Source: Dendrophyllia cribrosa
Lineage: Eukaryota; Cnidaria; Anthozoa; Scleractinia; Dendrophylliidae
Length of the DNA stretch: 64,000 nt
Direction: 5' to 3'
Assembly (NCBI GenBank): GCA_024195265.1
Contig: JAJLRJ010000002.1
Location: forward strand, 1,691,388 to 1,755,387
The notes below the pieces were generated by a model that did not search any database, had not been told where the DNA came from, and saw only the letters and a program-made list of their open reading frames with translations. The first letter of the stretch is position 1, and each line of letters begins with the position of its first letter. The position numbers and the translations under genes were made by a program. Positions 17,710 to 27,483 of the stretch are shown here, piece after piece.

Positions 17710-18140
17710 AACCAAAGTTCATCAACAAACCTCTGTCAAACTTTGATCTTTTGAAATGGATTAAATTTCTGCAGATCCCCAACTTTAAAGGAATATTTGC
17801 AAGAGACGAATTTATGCCAAAACAACACACTCCCTGCATCATCAATCTTGATTCGTTCGAGAATGCAGGAACTCATTGGGTTTGTTGCGCTCCTGGGAAA
17901 AAATTCACGTGGTATTTTGATAGTTTCGGCATGGGCTATCCTCTCGAATTCAAAAGTTCTAAAGCTGTAATTTGGAACAGTAGCCAGTATCATAATATCA
18001 ACAGTGTTCTTTGTGGCTATTATTGCTTGTTTTTCCTCCATCAATGGGTACAAGGAAAAGATTTCTATGATATTCTCCAGCCTCTCAGTTTGACTGACCA
18101 AATGCAAAATGAGAAATTCATAAAAGAATATTTCGATTGA
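17709..18140 (+). CDS. adenain-like cysteine protease (maturation protease)
   Basis: This protease processes capsid and core precursors. The catalytic pattern is complete: His in GTHWVCC, Asp in WYFDSFGMGYP, Gln in SSQYHN and Cys in CGYYC, in the Ulp1/adenain order. The domain begins at about 17725 (PLSNFDLLKWIKFL), yet no ATG exists in frame until 17814, inside the domain. The frame is open upstream through the end of the preceding gene in another frame. Either the start codon has been lost, translation starts at a non-AUG codon, or it is made by frameshifting from the upstream gene. The rest of the protein is intact and of usual length. Confidence 0.88.
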   Translation, partial: KPKFINKPLSNFDLLKWIKFLQIPNFKGIFARDEFMPKQHTPCIINLDSFENAGTHWVCCAPGKKFTWYFDSFGMGYPLEFKSSKAVIWNSSQYHNINSVLCGYYCLFFLHQWVQGKDFYDILQPLSLTDQMQNEKFIKEYFD

Positions 18141-18142
18141 AA

Positions 18143-18295
18143 ATGAAGTCATATTGCGTGAAGGAGAAAAAACAAACTGAATGCGTTGAGCCATCTGGAA
18201 CCATGACTGCAAAAAATGGGAGAAAGATGTTTTTCTGCCATTGCGCTTCATGCGGAATAAAGAAAACAAGATTTGTTAAAAGTTCGGGAAACTAA
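18143..18295 (+). CDS. DUF5679-like zinc ribbon (50 aa), perhaps the N-terminus of the PLA2 protein
   Basis: Starts at GAAAATGAAG just after the protease stop. It begins KSYCVKEKK and ends with the ribbon FFCHCASCGIKKTRF. This is the pattern of a DUF5679-type zinc ribbon, except that one expected N-terminal Cys (C-x-x-C) is Glu here. The TAA at 18293 lies inside the open part (from 18280) of the downstream PLA2 frame, which has no ATG before 18385. In related elements I recall ribbon and PLA2 as one protein, so a single-base slip at about 18280-18293 may have split it. Confidence 0.65.
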   Translation: MKSYCVKEKKQTECVEPSGTMTAKNGRKMFFCHCASCGIKKTRFVKSSGN

Positions 18296-18948
18296 GTCTG
18301 CCCTCACAAGGTGGGGGCTTTGGAGAATTAGCTTTGACTGGTTTTGCACATGCTCTTCCGTGGTTAGGAAAGAAAACCGTTGAAATGGGGAGATATGGAG
18401 CAAGTGAACTGCTGAGAAATAAAAACATGCAGACAAAAGCATTGGATTTTGCTTTGGATAGAATGAAACCATTTATTGCTAAAACCTCTTCCGCTGCTCT
18501 TGATCAACTGTCAACAGCGATTAGACCAAATAGAAAATATAAGACAGATCGAGCAGATTTAGATGGAAGTGGATTGGATGTTCATAGCTTGATAGGAAAA
18601 CTTCCCAGACCAAAAGGAGGATTCACTCTCCCCGGACATAACTTTACTGGCCCTTGGAACCCTTTGGAAAAGCAAGTCAGATTTGACGATACTGGAAAGA
18701 TTCTGGAAATTCTGCAACAACCAACTGGAAAAACAGATGCAGTTTCTATGCAACATGATGTGGATTATTCAATCTGTGCAAAACAAACAGATCCACGCAA
18801 ATGTAAAAACAAAGCAGACAGAAAGATGGTTGCCGCATTGGATGCTATTCCCTGGAAAGATAGACAATGGGGACATGCTTTGGCACGAAACACAATCAAC
18901 GCAAAACAAAAACTTGGTTTAGGTGTTTTAAACGGGAAAAGATTTTGA
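18280..18948 (+). CDS. parvovirus VP1u-type phospholipase A2 protein
   Basis: PLA2 helps the particle cross endosomal membranes. The Ca-binding loop LPGHNFTGPWNPL resembles the YxGPxNxL loop of parvoviral VP1, and QHDVDYS supplies the catalytic His-Asp pair (HDxxY); a following KADRKM helix fits. A hydrophobic/helical N-terminal region and a C-terminal KLGLGVLNGKRF tail are present. The frame is open from 18280 but the first ATG is 18385; see the zinc-ribbon entry for the likely fusion and frameshift. The stop (18946-18948) overlaps the probable integrase start region. Family assignment is strong; function is from the family. Confidence 0.85.
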   Translation, partial: KFGKLSLPSQGGGFGELALTGFAHALPWLGKKTVEMGRYGASELLRNKNMQTKALDFALDRMKPFIAKTSSAALDQLSTAIRPNRKYKTDRADLDGSGLDVHSLIGKLPRPKGGFTLPGHNFTGPWNPLEKQVRFDDTGKILEILQQPTGKTDAVSMQHDVDYSICAKQTDPRKCKNKADRKMVAALDAIPWKDRQWGHALARNTINAKQKLGLGVLNGKRF

Positions 18949-19892
18949 GTGAAGGCTGGACTCAAAATCTGGCAAATGAACTTCATCAGCCGATAAGGAG
19001 AAGATTTCCAAAGAGAAGAGTTATTGCATATGGCATTGACAACATTTGGGCAGCTGATCTAGTCGAGATGGGAAAATTTTCAAAATGGAACAAAGGAATA
19101 AGATATCTCCTGATGGTGATCGATGTTTTCTCAAAGTTCGGTTGGATTCGTCCCCTGAAAAACAAGCAAGGACAAACAGTCGCCGATGCTTTCCGATCCA
19201 TATTTGCGACGGCACGAAAACCGAAGATGCTTTGGACAGACAAAGGAAGTGAATTTTTCAATGGAACTATGAAGGATCTCCTTGACTTGAATGGGATAAA
19301 ATTATATACCACAGAGAACGAAGAAAAGTCATCTGTGGTTGAACGCTGGAACAAGACGATGAAGGAGAAACTCTTCCGGATGTTTTCTGCTAACAATAAT
19401 ACAATTTTCTTTGACAAACTGGACAGGTTAGTGGATCAATATAATAATACTTATCATTCAAGCATTAAGATGTCACCTGCAGAGGCGAGCAAACAGAAAA
19501 ATGAGAGACAGGTTTTTGCTAATCTTTTCGGAGACATGATTTATGCTAAACACAACCCAGCAAAATTCAAAGTCGACGACAAAGTCCGAATTTCAAAATA
19601 CAAACGAAAGATATTCGATAAAGGTTTCACCCCAAACTGGACAGAGGAGATATTTGTCGTCGACGAGGTTTTGAACACAAATCCTGTGACACACAGGTTA
19701 GTCGATCTGTTGGGAGAAAAAATAACTGGATCATTTTATGAAGCAGAACTCCAAAGGACAACACAAAGCGTGTTTCGCATTGAAAAGGTTATTCGCCGCG
19801 ATCAGAAGAAAAAGAAAGCTTTCGTTAAATGGAAAGGATATCCCGATAAATTCAATTCCTGGGTCCCGCTGAGTGATACAGAAAATCTCTGA
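18867..19892 (+). CDS. retrovirus-like integrase with chromodomain
   Basis: Catalyses insertion of the element with 6-bp target duplication. The DDE core is visible: first Asp in WAADLVEM, second in WTDKGSEFFN and Glu in SSVVERWNKT with 33 residues between the last two, as in Polinton integrases. A C-terminal chromodomain (FRIEKVIRRDQKKKKAFVKWKGYP...SWVPLSD) may target chromatin. The N-terminal HHCC finger is absent, which is common for this group. The only in-frame ATG (18867) lies within the PLA2 gene. The sequence TTGAGTGAAGG at 18945 would be a well-placed ATGA stop/start overlap if the first T were A, so the start may be mutated. Confidence 0.93.
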   Translation: MGTCFGTKHNQRKTKTWFRCFKREKILSEGWTQNLANELHQPIRRRFPKRRVIAYGIDNIWAADLVEMGKFSKWNKGIRYLLMVIDVFSKFGWIRPLKNKQGQTVADAFRSIFATARKPKMLWTDKGSEFFNGTMKDLLDLNGIKLYTTENEEKSSVVERWNKTMKEKLFRMFSANNNTIFFDKLDRLVDQYNNTYHSSIKMSPAEASKQKNERQVFANLFGDMIYAKHNPAKFKVDDKVRISKYKRKIFDKGFTPNWTEEIFVVDEVLNTNPVTHRLVDLLGEKITGSFYEAELQRTTQSVFRIEKVIRRDQKKKKAFVKWKGYPDKFNSWVPLSDTENL

Positions 19893-19896
19893 GACA

Positions 19897-19923
19897 GAAT
19901 ATAAATGTTTTACATTCATATTC
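19897..19923. terminator. hairpin between convergent genes
   Basis: GAATATAAATGT and ACATTCATATTC form 12-bp arms with one mismatch and a TTT loop. They lie between the integrase stop (19892) and the end of the leftward acidic gene (19948). This is the third convergent junction of the element, and the third to carry a hairpin. Confidence 0.55.
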
Positions 19924-19947
19924 ATTCCAAAACACGCTTCGCGCGGC

Positions 19948-20232
19948 TCACTTTTTTTCTTTCAATCCCTGGTGGATTTCCCAGAGGAGACAACTTTGTT
20001 TTTGGAGATTATTTTTGAGAATCTTGTGTTCCTCTTGGAGGTTGACAAATGATTCAAAGAGGAGTTCTACTGTATCTTCCTCTTCTTCATTTTGCTCTGC
20101 TTCCTCCATCTCCGAATCAGAAACAATAAATTCCTCATCAGATGTTGTTGGGGTTTCATCAGAACTTCTTTCTGCTTCCTCTGAGCATGTGGAACAATTT
20201 TCATGATCACTCATTGCTTCGCTGGCTTCCAT
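19948..20232 (-). CDS. acidic coiled-coil protein (94 aa)
   Basis: Unknown family. Residues 1-60 are extremely acidic (many Glu/Asp/Ser, EEEE runs) and contain a Cys pair (CSTC). The C-terminal ~35 residues (LFESFVNLQEEHKILKNNL) form a predicted coiled coil. The start at 20232 has AAAATG context and overlaps the 3' end of the VLTF3-like gene by 26 bases, suggesting coupled expression. It could act as a partner or activator for the transcription factor, which is inference. Confidence 0.6.
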   Translation of the reverse strand: MEASEAMSDHENCSTCSEEAERSSDETPTTSDEEFIVSDSEMEEAEQNEEEEDTVELLFESFVNLQEEHKILKNNLQKQSCLLWEIHQGLKEKK

Positions 20233-20788
20233 TTTCTTTCCATTTGTTTTTTTTGAAGATTGTTTGGATTATTTTTTCCTGTTCTGTCCTTTTTGATGGA
20301 AGAATAAGCAGTTTAAAATCATCTTCATTTGGGTTAAAACCATTCTTTTTCAACAGGGAGAAAAGAACTTGATTGAAATTAAGAAACTTTTTTCGCTTGA
20401 GATGAAGATCATCATATGTCAGTGAAAAATATTTAAAATCGTCAATGAGGAACTTTTCCAGATATTCATAGTCATTTCCATCGTGATTTGTTATGTGATT
20501 GAAAATTTCATGATCGTTGTCATTGACTTTTTTCCATTTGGAAGCTTTAACAAACTCCCTGACTTTTTTTCTTGTGATTTCATCGCGAGAAATTTGGGAG
20601 AGAATTTGCTCTTGATAAAACTCGAGATCTTTGAGTGGAATTTGATTTTCCCCCTGATTTTTACGAATGACATCTTTAAAATGTTCAAGTCTGAGATTTT
20701 TATGAGAAGACCATGCTGTTGTATATGTTTCTTGAATAATTTCAGGAGTGTCATCTATTTCCTCATCTTCATCTTCGAAATCAGACAT
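20207..20788 (-). CDS. VLTF3-like late transcription factor (193 aa)
   Basis: The C-terminal half has the poxvirus late transcription factor 3 pattern: RKKFLNFNQVLFSLLKKNG...LLILPSKRTEQEKIIQTIFKKNKW (about residues 135-185), comparable with the R-K-x-F-L-x-(Y/F)...F-P-L-L-K-S...K...W block of VLTF3 proteins. Before it is a helical region (EHFKDVIRKNQGENQIPL...). The N-terminus is acidic. The ATG at 20788 was chosen; frames further upstream run into TIR repeats. VLTF3 genes occur in poxviruses, giant viruses and some Polintons, where they drive late genes. A leftward pair with the acidic gene would transcribe away from the right TIR. Confidence 0.72.
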   Translation of the reverse strand: MSDFEDEDEEIDDTPEIIQETYTTAWSSHKNLRLEHFKDVIRKNQGENQIPLKDLEFYQEQILSQISRDEITRKKVREFVKASKWKKVNDNDHEIFNHITNHDGNDYEYLEKFLIDDFKYFSLTYDDLHLKRKKFLNFNQVLFSLLKKNGFNPNEDDFKLLILPSKRTEQEKIIQTIFKKNKWKENGSQRSNE

Positions 20789-21080
20789 TTTCTTTTCCGG
20801 AGAAACTTTTTCTGGAGAAAGTTTTTTCTCCAGAAATATAGAAATTAAAAGTTTACAATTAGGGAGGTTTTTCTCCAGATTTTTTTTTTCTGGAGAAAGT
20901 TTTTTCTCCAGATTTTTTTTTCTGGAGAAAGTTTTTTCTCTCCAGATTTTTTTTTCTGGAGAAAGTTTTTTTGTCAACTAGAAATTTCTGGAGAAAATAT
21001 TCTGCAGAAAATGAAAATATTTCTCCAGATTTTTTCATTTTCAGCAGAATATTTCTCCTGAAATCTAGAAATTAAAAATT

Positions 21081-21210
21081 TACAATTAGGGAGGTTACAT
21101 ATTTGGTTTTTCAAATTTTTAAAAATAAAAAAAAAATCTGAAAATAAAAAAACTTTTTTTTATTTTTAAAAATTTGAAAAACCAAATATGTAACCTCCCT
21201 AATTGTAAAC
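21081..21210. repeat. long hairpin, copy 3 (in right TIR)
   Basis: Counterpart of the 3219-3350 hairpin; its arms begin TTTACAATTAGGGAGG. It reads the same in both TIRs apart from small differences in the A/T-rich centre. Confidence 0.8.
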
Positions 21211-21630
21211 TGGAGAAAGTTTTTTATCAACTAGAAATCTGGAGAAAGTTTTTTCTCCAGATTTTTTTTTCTGGAGAAAGTTTTTTGTCAACTAGAAATC
21301 TGAAATCTGGAGAAAGTTTTTTCTCCAGATTTTTTTTTTCTGGAGAAAGTTTTTTCTCCAGATTTTTTTTTTCTGGAGAAAGTTTTTTTGTCAACTAGAA
21401 ATCTGAAATCTGGAGAAAGTTTTTTCTCCAGATTTTTTTTTTCATTTCTGGAGAAAATATTTTGTCAACTAAATTTCAGCAGAATATTTCTCCAGATTTT
21501 TCATTTCTGGAGAAAATATTTTGTCAACTGAATTTCTGGAGAAAATATTCTGCAGAAAATGAAAATTCTGGAGAAAGTTTTTGTCAACTGAATTTTCAAC
21601 AGAATATTTCTCCAAAGAATTTCTGGAAAC

Positions 21631-21676
21631 AGTAGATAGGATATCACGGCAGACAGTGGATCTCGAAGGGCCCCCC
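21631..21676 (+). repeat. internal inverted copy of the right Polinton terminus
   Basis: AGTAGATAGGATATCACGGC and the following bases are repeated here in inverse orientation to the outer right end (21980-22010), as at 2755-2800 in the left TIR. Confidence 0.85.
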
Positions 21677-22010
21677 ATAGTGGGAACGTATTTCTATCTT
21701 ATGTGAATTTCAGGATAATTAGAATATGCTTTATTTGACAGGAATATCAAATGGCACTTTTACAATCATTGAAATATTTTCTGGTAAATTTAAACAGAGA
21801 GTTGACATTTCAAGATGTTGAGGGATTTTTAGAAAAAATGACAAACAAGATTTAAAAATATTTTATTGAGTTGTGGTGGCTTTGGCATAACTGATCAATT
21901 CGAAGAATATAATAAGTTATGTGCTAAAATTAACGAAAAGAGTATTTTTACGTTAAAACTATACAGGGGGGCCCTTCGGATGCACTGTCTGCCGTGATAT
22001 CCTATCTACT

Positions 22011-22016
22011 AAGGTG
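22011..22016. repeat. right target-site duplication AAGGTG
   Basis: Exact match to 2416-2421, directly outside the right TIR. Confidence 0.93.
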
Positions 22017-22140
22017 AAAGTTTCAAGTGAGCACAAGAAAATAATAGGCTAAACCATAGCATACACGGCCATTTACAGCCATTATTAAACGAGGCAGCCA
22101 CTAGCTGCCGAGGCGTCATCTTATTTATTATATATTATTA

Positions 22141-22385
22141 ACCCACAAAAGAAAAGTTACATGACTGATACATGCAAAATGATTTGCTGGCAATGCTTAA
22201 AGAAGGTTATTCGCTGTAAAAATGGTGGGTCAGGAGAAGTTCATTGGTTGGATCGATCGAGCTAAATCCAGCTAATGCAGGAGGAATGTGGTTGGCCGGC
22301 GCAGCGAGTGAAAGATGTTAAGTCTGTTGAGGACTGAACCAATATTTCTCACATTTATCTTACACTGGAGAATTTATGGACAGGT
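22141..22385 (+). pseudogene. decayed SLC15 exon fragment
   Basis: The stretch matches the 3' part of exon 2 of the plus-strand SLC15 gene (about 41447-41680): the same AAGTTACATGACTGATACATG, GGTGGGTCA(G/A)GAGAAGTTCATTGG and ACCAATATTTCTCAC blocks and the same ...TATGGACAGGTA donor. It carries several small insertions that shift the frame, and stops. It is a dead duplicate, only 130 bp from the Polinton end. Confidence 0.85.
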
Positions 22386-23210
22386 ATTACGCCACCCGCG
22401 GAGTAATGGGCATGAGTGCACGTAAGAGAGTGATATTATTAATTTAGTTTAGTAATTACATTATCTTTATGTGATCAAAAAATTTGATCAGGTCAATTTG
22501 ATTTTATTCAATTCTCTTTAACACATTACAATTTAAAAAAAAAATGGATATGACTAGCTTGGCAAATCAATTTTTTATTACATTTTTGTAAATAGGTTGG
22601 CATCTTCCATATCGATTATTGATTATCGATTATCGATTATCGATCGCCTTGGAAGACAAAATCATTTTTGTCTCTGCCACATTTAGCTTGTTGCATACGC
22701 AGTTGGAGGGCTGTTGGGAGGAAGCCTGGATCAAGATGGCCAAGTTGCTTATTTCGTTATGTCCTTTTCATTTCTCGTATTTTTAAAGTTACTGTCTATA
22801 ATTTAGTGAACTGTACGTCACATGATCTCCGAACTTCATAGGACCTACGATTTACGTCCAGCCTACCGCAGCCAAGTGTGACTTTAAAGTTGCCATGCCT
22901 TGCATAAGTTGCTAAAAAGGAGAGCTCCAGAGTAAAGCACAGAAAGCGCAAATACCACAAGTTAGCCTCTCACTCTCCTTCTTAATTTTACACCCCCTTG
23001 CTACATGTATTTTGTTACCGCAAGTTGACAGGAACCACAAATCAGTTAAGGCAAAATACAGACGGATTTGTAGTCTATGCTTTGCATAACAGGGCCTTCA
23101 TGAGGCTGCATGGTTACCTAACAGCTGGATAATACCTATACACTATATGTTACATGACATGTATTGTCGTTATGACCTATAGTAAATCAACTACAAGTGA
23201 ATTATCTACT
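22386..23210. other. intergenic, no gene
   Basis: A short (TTATCGA)n tract lies at about 22611-22645. Nothing else is recognised before the 3' end of the minus-strand SLC15 gene. Confidence 0.5.
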
Positions 23211-26200
23211 TCAAGTTAAGTTTTTCAATCGCGTCTTCATTGTTTCAGGTATAATTTCTTCCCTTTCAGGTGCCGTCTTATATTTATACGAGGAAGCAAT
23301 AAAAAGAAAAACAACAAAATTGACCATCATCAGTCCAGCTAACAGGAAAAAGAAGCATTCCATTGTTCCTTTATTGGGATTGTCGCTTGGATACCATTTG
23401 TTGTTGCTAGCTGAACGAACTATGAGGACAAGAAGACTGGCGACATAGCTTCCAAGGGCGGCACTTGTGAGAAGGAACGCACCCATTACAAGTCCTTTCA
23501 TGTGTTTAGGAGCTTCAGAATAAGCAAACTCTAGTCCTGCACAGAAAAGAAGAGAAAATTATTTGTTCAGCTTAATTTGCTTTTACTTTTAACACAATGC
23601 CCTGTGTCAAGCTGAAAATTTGCTTTTACTAGGTGAAGGTATCAGATACATGTATTTATTCCATGCCCTGAATAATTCAGCCAAACAGAAGGTGATATGC
23701 CATGGGTTGTTTATTCAATGGTAGTTCCTTGGCTTTGTAAACTTGAACTAGTTTTCAGCTTTTTATTTGCTAAAAATAAAACAATAATACTGAAAAACAA
23801 AATAAAGAGCACCATAAAGAAGAACCGTTGGAGAACTTCCATAAAATGCCTGGTCACATGGTAGTACACACAATGCATGTACATGAATGTATGATTTCAT
23901 CCATGGACGTAAGTCGCAATTAAAGGTTTGCCCCCGGCAATCATGCATGCGCCTGCTAGTGGTACAAAAGGTTAAATCACCCATTACCCTACAACATTAT
24001 TAAGTATATCATCAGCTATTAAATAATATTTTGGTAATAACTGTGATTAATGGTGTATTTGTCTTGATGTTGCCACACCCTAATCACCAGCTACTTTTAA
24101 TAATATGTGTTAGACAAAAATTTTGTGTTCGCACCTGTGATAAGCGCCAACACCTCACTGGAACCCATTAACACAAATTGTGGGACTTGCCAAAAGATAT
24201 TCAGACTTGAAGCATTGCGAGGTTCGTCAAAAACAACCTGACAGAAAGTACCTCCATTCTCCCATACATCCCTTCGCTTTATTTCAATCACACCTGCTAC
24301 AAACACAGAAACAGCAGCTAACAGCAGTCCAACACCAATCCTGCGCAGTGGAGTGAGCCGAATGCCACAGTACTCACCCAGAGGATATACAACACAATCC
24401 ACTATTGGAATGAGTATAAGAACAGTAACAATATCGAAAATGGAAAGAAAAGCCGCTGGAATGGTAAAACTTTCAAATTCCAGTCTCATGTAGGTAGCTT
24501 GTATGAGGAATGTGGTCTGCATCTGAAAAAGAAAACAAATTTTAATCTGTGAGTATCACTTCCTCTTCTAACTTTATGGTTTATTGGTTCATTGGTCTTT
24601 GCAGCTGCAGCTGGTTCATTCAAATTATATGACATATTTTGGTCAAAATATTATTTGTAAAAATCAGGTAAATCATAAGTGTGATCTTATGTGTGAAGAG
24701 GGGCTAATATCATAGCAGACTGGTTCTGTGCAACACTGTTTCCTATGTGTGAAGAGGGGCTAATATCATAGCAGACTGGTTCTGTGCAACACTGTTTCCT
24801 ATGTGTGAAGAGGGGCTAATATCATAGCGGACTGGTTCTGTGCAACACTGTTTCCTATGTGTGAAGACGGGCTAATATCATAGCGGACTGGTTCTGTGCA
24901 ACACTGTTTCCTATGTGTGAAGAGGGGCTAATATCATAGCAGACTGGTTCTGTGCAACACTGTTTCCTATGTGTGAAGAGGGGCTAATATCATAGCGGAC
25001 TGGTTCTGTGCAACACTGTTTCCTATGTGTGAAGACGGGCTAATATCATAGCGGACTGGTTCTGTGCAACACTGTTTCCTATGTGTGAAGAGGGGCTAAT
25101 ATCATAGCAGACTGGTTCTGTGCAACACTGTTTCCTATGTGTGAAGAGGGGCTAATATCATAGCGGACTGGTTCTGTGCAACACTGAACAAAAAGAGCCG
25201 GAGAAGATCACAAATGCACATCAAGGGTGTTTTTGTTTGAAAGGCGTTTCATACAGCAACAAAAACTGACTTGTGAGGAAATTATGCCGGACTTGCAACA
25301 TATGCATAATGCGGGGTAAAGTTTCTTGTCTTTGAAAGGAAACAACAACAATAAATAGTCTCACCTGTGAGTAAATTATCCCGTGGGCAATGAACAAAAT
25401 AAATACTGAAATAACTCTTAACAAAGCCTTGACGTCTTCTACCTGTGCTTCAGTGTACTTTCCTCCAAAACTACTCTTTGCTTTATCCAACCACATCTTA
25501 GCGTTTGCTGTGCCACGATTCTTTACAGCTGCATAAATTATCTGTACAGTTTCAGTGAGTTGACTGCCGCCTGGTGGTTTGTTTAAGTATTTATTACGAC
25601 CAGCGACAAAGGTAATTACAGCAAGAAACATTGTGCCAGCTGGGATACAATAACCATAAAATACATTCTTTTGCTGTACATACACAACCACTGTATAAGC
25701 TATCAATGATCCAATGTTAATAAACCAGTAAAACCAGTTGAAGAATGCCTGAACGGCCTTTGGTCCCTGTTTTTGAACCTGATCAGCTCCAAATGGTGAC
25801 ACATTAGCTTTGATTCCTCCAGTACCAAAGGCAATCATTACAAGCGCAGTCCCGAAACACATCAATCTCAATGTCTTATTATGAACAATACTTTCATTAT
25901 GGAATAGGCTTTGAAGCATTTTATTTCTCATAGAAACTGCGGCTAGTAGAAGAGTTCCAACAAGATAAATCAACGCACTGCCACAAATGGTACGGTACCG
26001 GCCCAGATAGGCATCGGCCAGCCATCCGCCAAACAAAGGAATGACGTAACATGTTCCTACAAGAATGAGATGACCAACAATTTCAGTCAAGTCGCCGTTT
26101 ATCTTTTAGTTATATTATTTTATATTGTTAATCTCATTTAATACTTAAAATGTGTTACAATTAATAACAATATATTTACATATTAAATAAATATTAAATA

Positions 26201-27483
26201 AATAAACATACACGATAACTTAAGCAAAGCATGTGCAATTTCCTTTTTGTTTTGTCAATTTTCGAAAATATGATTTATATACCGCGCCTTACAGCGGGTG
26301 CTCATAATTTAGAAGAGACATGGAAGAGAGTCATGTCCTTCAACTGAAAACAGATGAGGAAGATTATCGAACCGAGTAATAAACTCAAATTTGCAATAAT
26401 CATCTTAAGGCCGGCACACACTAGGGGACATGTTGCGGGGACATGAAGCGGGGACATGTTGCGGGGACATGAAGCGGGGACATGTTGCAGCGACAGTTTT
26501 CCCCGTGTGACATCCCCGTTTTTGCGAAAAAGTTCTGTTGCGAGGACACAACTTTGTCCCCGCAACATGTTGCATGGAATTCAGCTGGTTTGAATTCGTG
26601 CGTCATGAAGCGGGGACAAAATGACCCCCATTTTAATGTCGCATCGTGTGCACTGCTCTTGCACACTGTCCCCGCTACAAAATAGAAATGAACCAATAAA
26701 AACTCGCAATTGATTATCCCATGAGCATTCTGTAGCAGTCTTTCAAGATTCCGCTTTGTGTGCCCAGCTTGCGTACTGTCCCTGCAACATGCGCCTTTGC
26801 TGTGCACACAAAGGGGCTTGTCCCCGCTTCATGTCCCCGCGACATGTCCGCTAGTGTGTGCCGGCCTTTAAGCTTAATGGCGGTTCCCAAGTATGGCATA
26901 CTATTGCGCGCTCAATATCTGCCGCCATTTACGTACGCACAAGAATGTGCCCATTCCGAACCAAGAGCGTTTCCTTAATTGAGGTTTTGTTAAAAAAGTT
27001 AATTACTCAACCGTTCCTTTTCAAGGGAACTTTTCCAGGCAGGAATCCTTTTAGCTGTTTTGATTGTTTATAGATGCACTTGAATTGGGTCTTTTGCTTG
27101 TAGTTCTCAAGAAGATTAGACTCTCTTAAAGCATTGTAATAAATACTATTTAAAATTAAATTAGTTTACATAAATTTTAAATATTAAATGAACCAACCTG
27201 TAAAAAGATAATTTATAGTTGATGGCCACGGTGGCTTAAGATCCAACTCACTACTGGAAAATAACAATAGATTTGCCGTCACCCCATAGTATGTGATACG
27301 CTCACACAACTCAGTGACAAGAATGCACAGGATAACCAGCAGCTCCAGTAGCTTCTGCCTGCGTCCTGTGGAGTGATCAGTCCTAAGGGAAGAAGTAGTA
27401 CTGGCCCCACGACTCGTACTACTGCTGCTATGGTTACGCGACATAAGTGAGGTACTTTCATCTGCATTTCCACGTGTTGTCAT
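23211..27483 (-). CDS. SLC15 (PTR2/POT) oligopeptide/histidine transporter, four exons
   Basis: A proton-coupled symporter for di/tripeptides and probably histidine, closest in layout to endolysosomal SLC15A3/A4 (PHT). Coding exons: 27483-27198, 26056-25365, 24522-24135 and 23536-23211, all with GT/AG borders and compatible phases, giving 563 aa. Motifs: ExxER in TELCERITYYG (TM1), the PTR2 signature FGGWLADAYLGRY, GTGGIKANVSPFGADQ, and FNWFYWFINIGSL with its conserved Asn. Twelve hydrophobic segments are plausible. The Ser/Thr-rich N-terminal tail carries ESTSLM, a possible acidic-dileucine-like sorting signal. Intron 1 holds a MITE (26405-26871) and intron 2 a 56-bp minisatellite. It is head to head with the plus-strand paralogue. 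Confidence 0.9.
24688..25186. repeat. 56-bp minisatellite, about nine units
   Basis: Tandem near-identical units containing GTGTGAAGAGGGGCTAATA and GACTGGTTCTGTGCAACACTG. Units alternate at one base (AGCAGACTGG versus AGCGGACTGG) and at GAAGAGG versus GAAGACG, in an order suggesting duplication of multi-unit blocks. It lies in intron 2 of the minus-strand SLC15 gene. Confidence 0.92.
26405..26871. mobile_element. non-autonomous TIR element (MITE) with GGGGACATG repeats
   Basis: GGCCGGCACACACTAG (from 26409) and CTAGTGTGTGCCGGCC (ending 26866) are exact inverted ends next to TTAA/TTA on both sides, a possible TTAA or TTA target duplication. The interior has reiterated GGGGACATG(T/A) motifs on both strands. 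It sits in intron 1 of the minus-strand SLC15 gene. No transposase is present. Confidence 0.8.

Larger units (their letters stand above)
2422..22010 (+). mobile_element. complete Maverick/Polinton (adintovirus-like) element
   Basis: This is a 19,589-bp element bounded by inverted repeats of about 1.14 kb starting AGTAGATAGG and by the 6-bp duplication AAGGTG. It encodes the diagnostic Polinton set: protein-primed PolB, chromodomain integrase, HerA/A32-type ATPase, adenain-like protease, double-jelly-roll major capsid and penton. A fibre, PLA2, zinc ribbon and VLTF3-like factor are also present. The gene set fits Adintoviridae-like Polintons of animals. Coding frames are mostly open, but several are shifted or lack an ATG, which suggests a fairly recent insertion that has begun to decay. 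It lies about 1.2 kb downstream of the stop codon of a host SLC15 gene, next to a broken SLC15 exon. Confidence 0.95.
20867..22010 (-). repeat. right terminal inverted repeat of the Polinton
   Basis: Near-identical reverse complement of 2422-3565, including the inverted internal end copy (21631-21676), the CTGGAGAAA hairpin array and the long hairpin (21081-21210). It ends CCTATCTACT followed by AAGGTG. Confidence 0.92.

Noticed and set aside
24688..25186. Regular repeats considered as a CRISPR-like array
   Set aside because: The 56-bp units are contiguous with no unique spacers and lie in a eukaryotic intron; it is a minisatellite.
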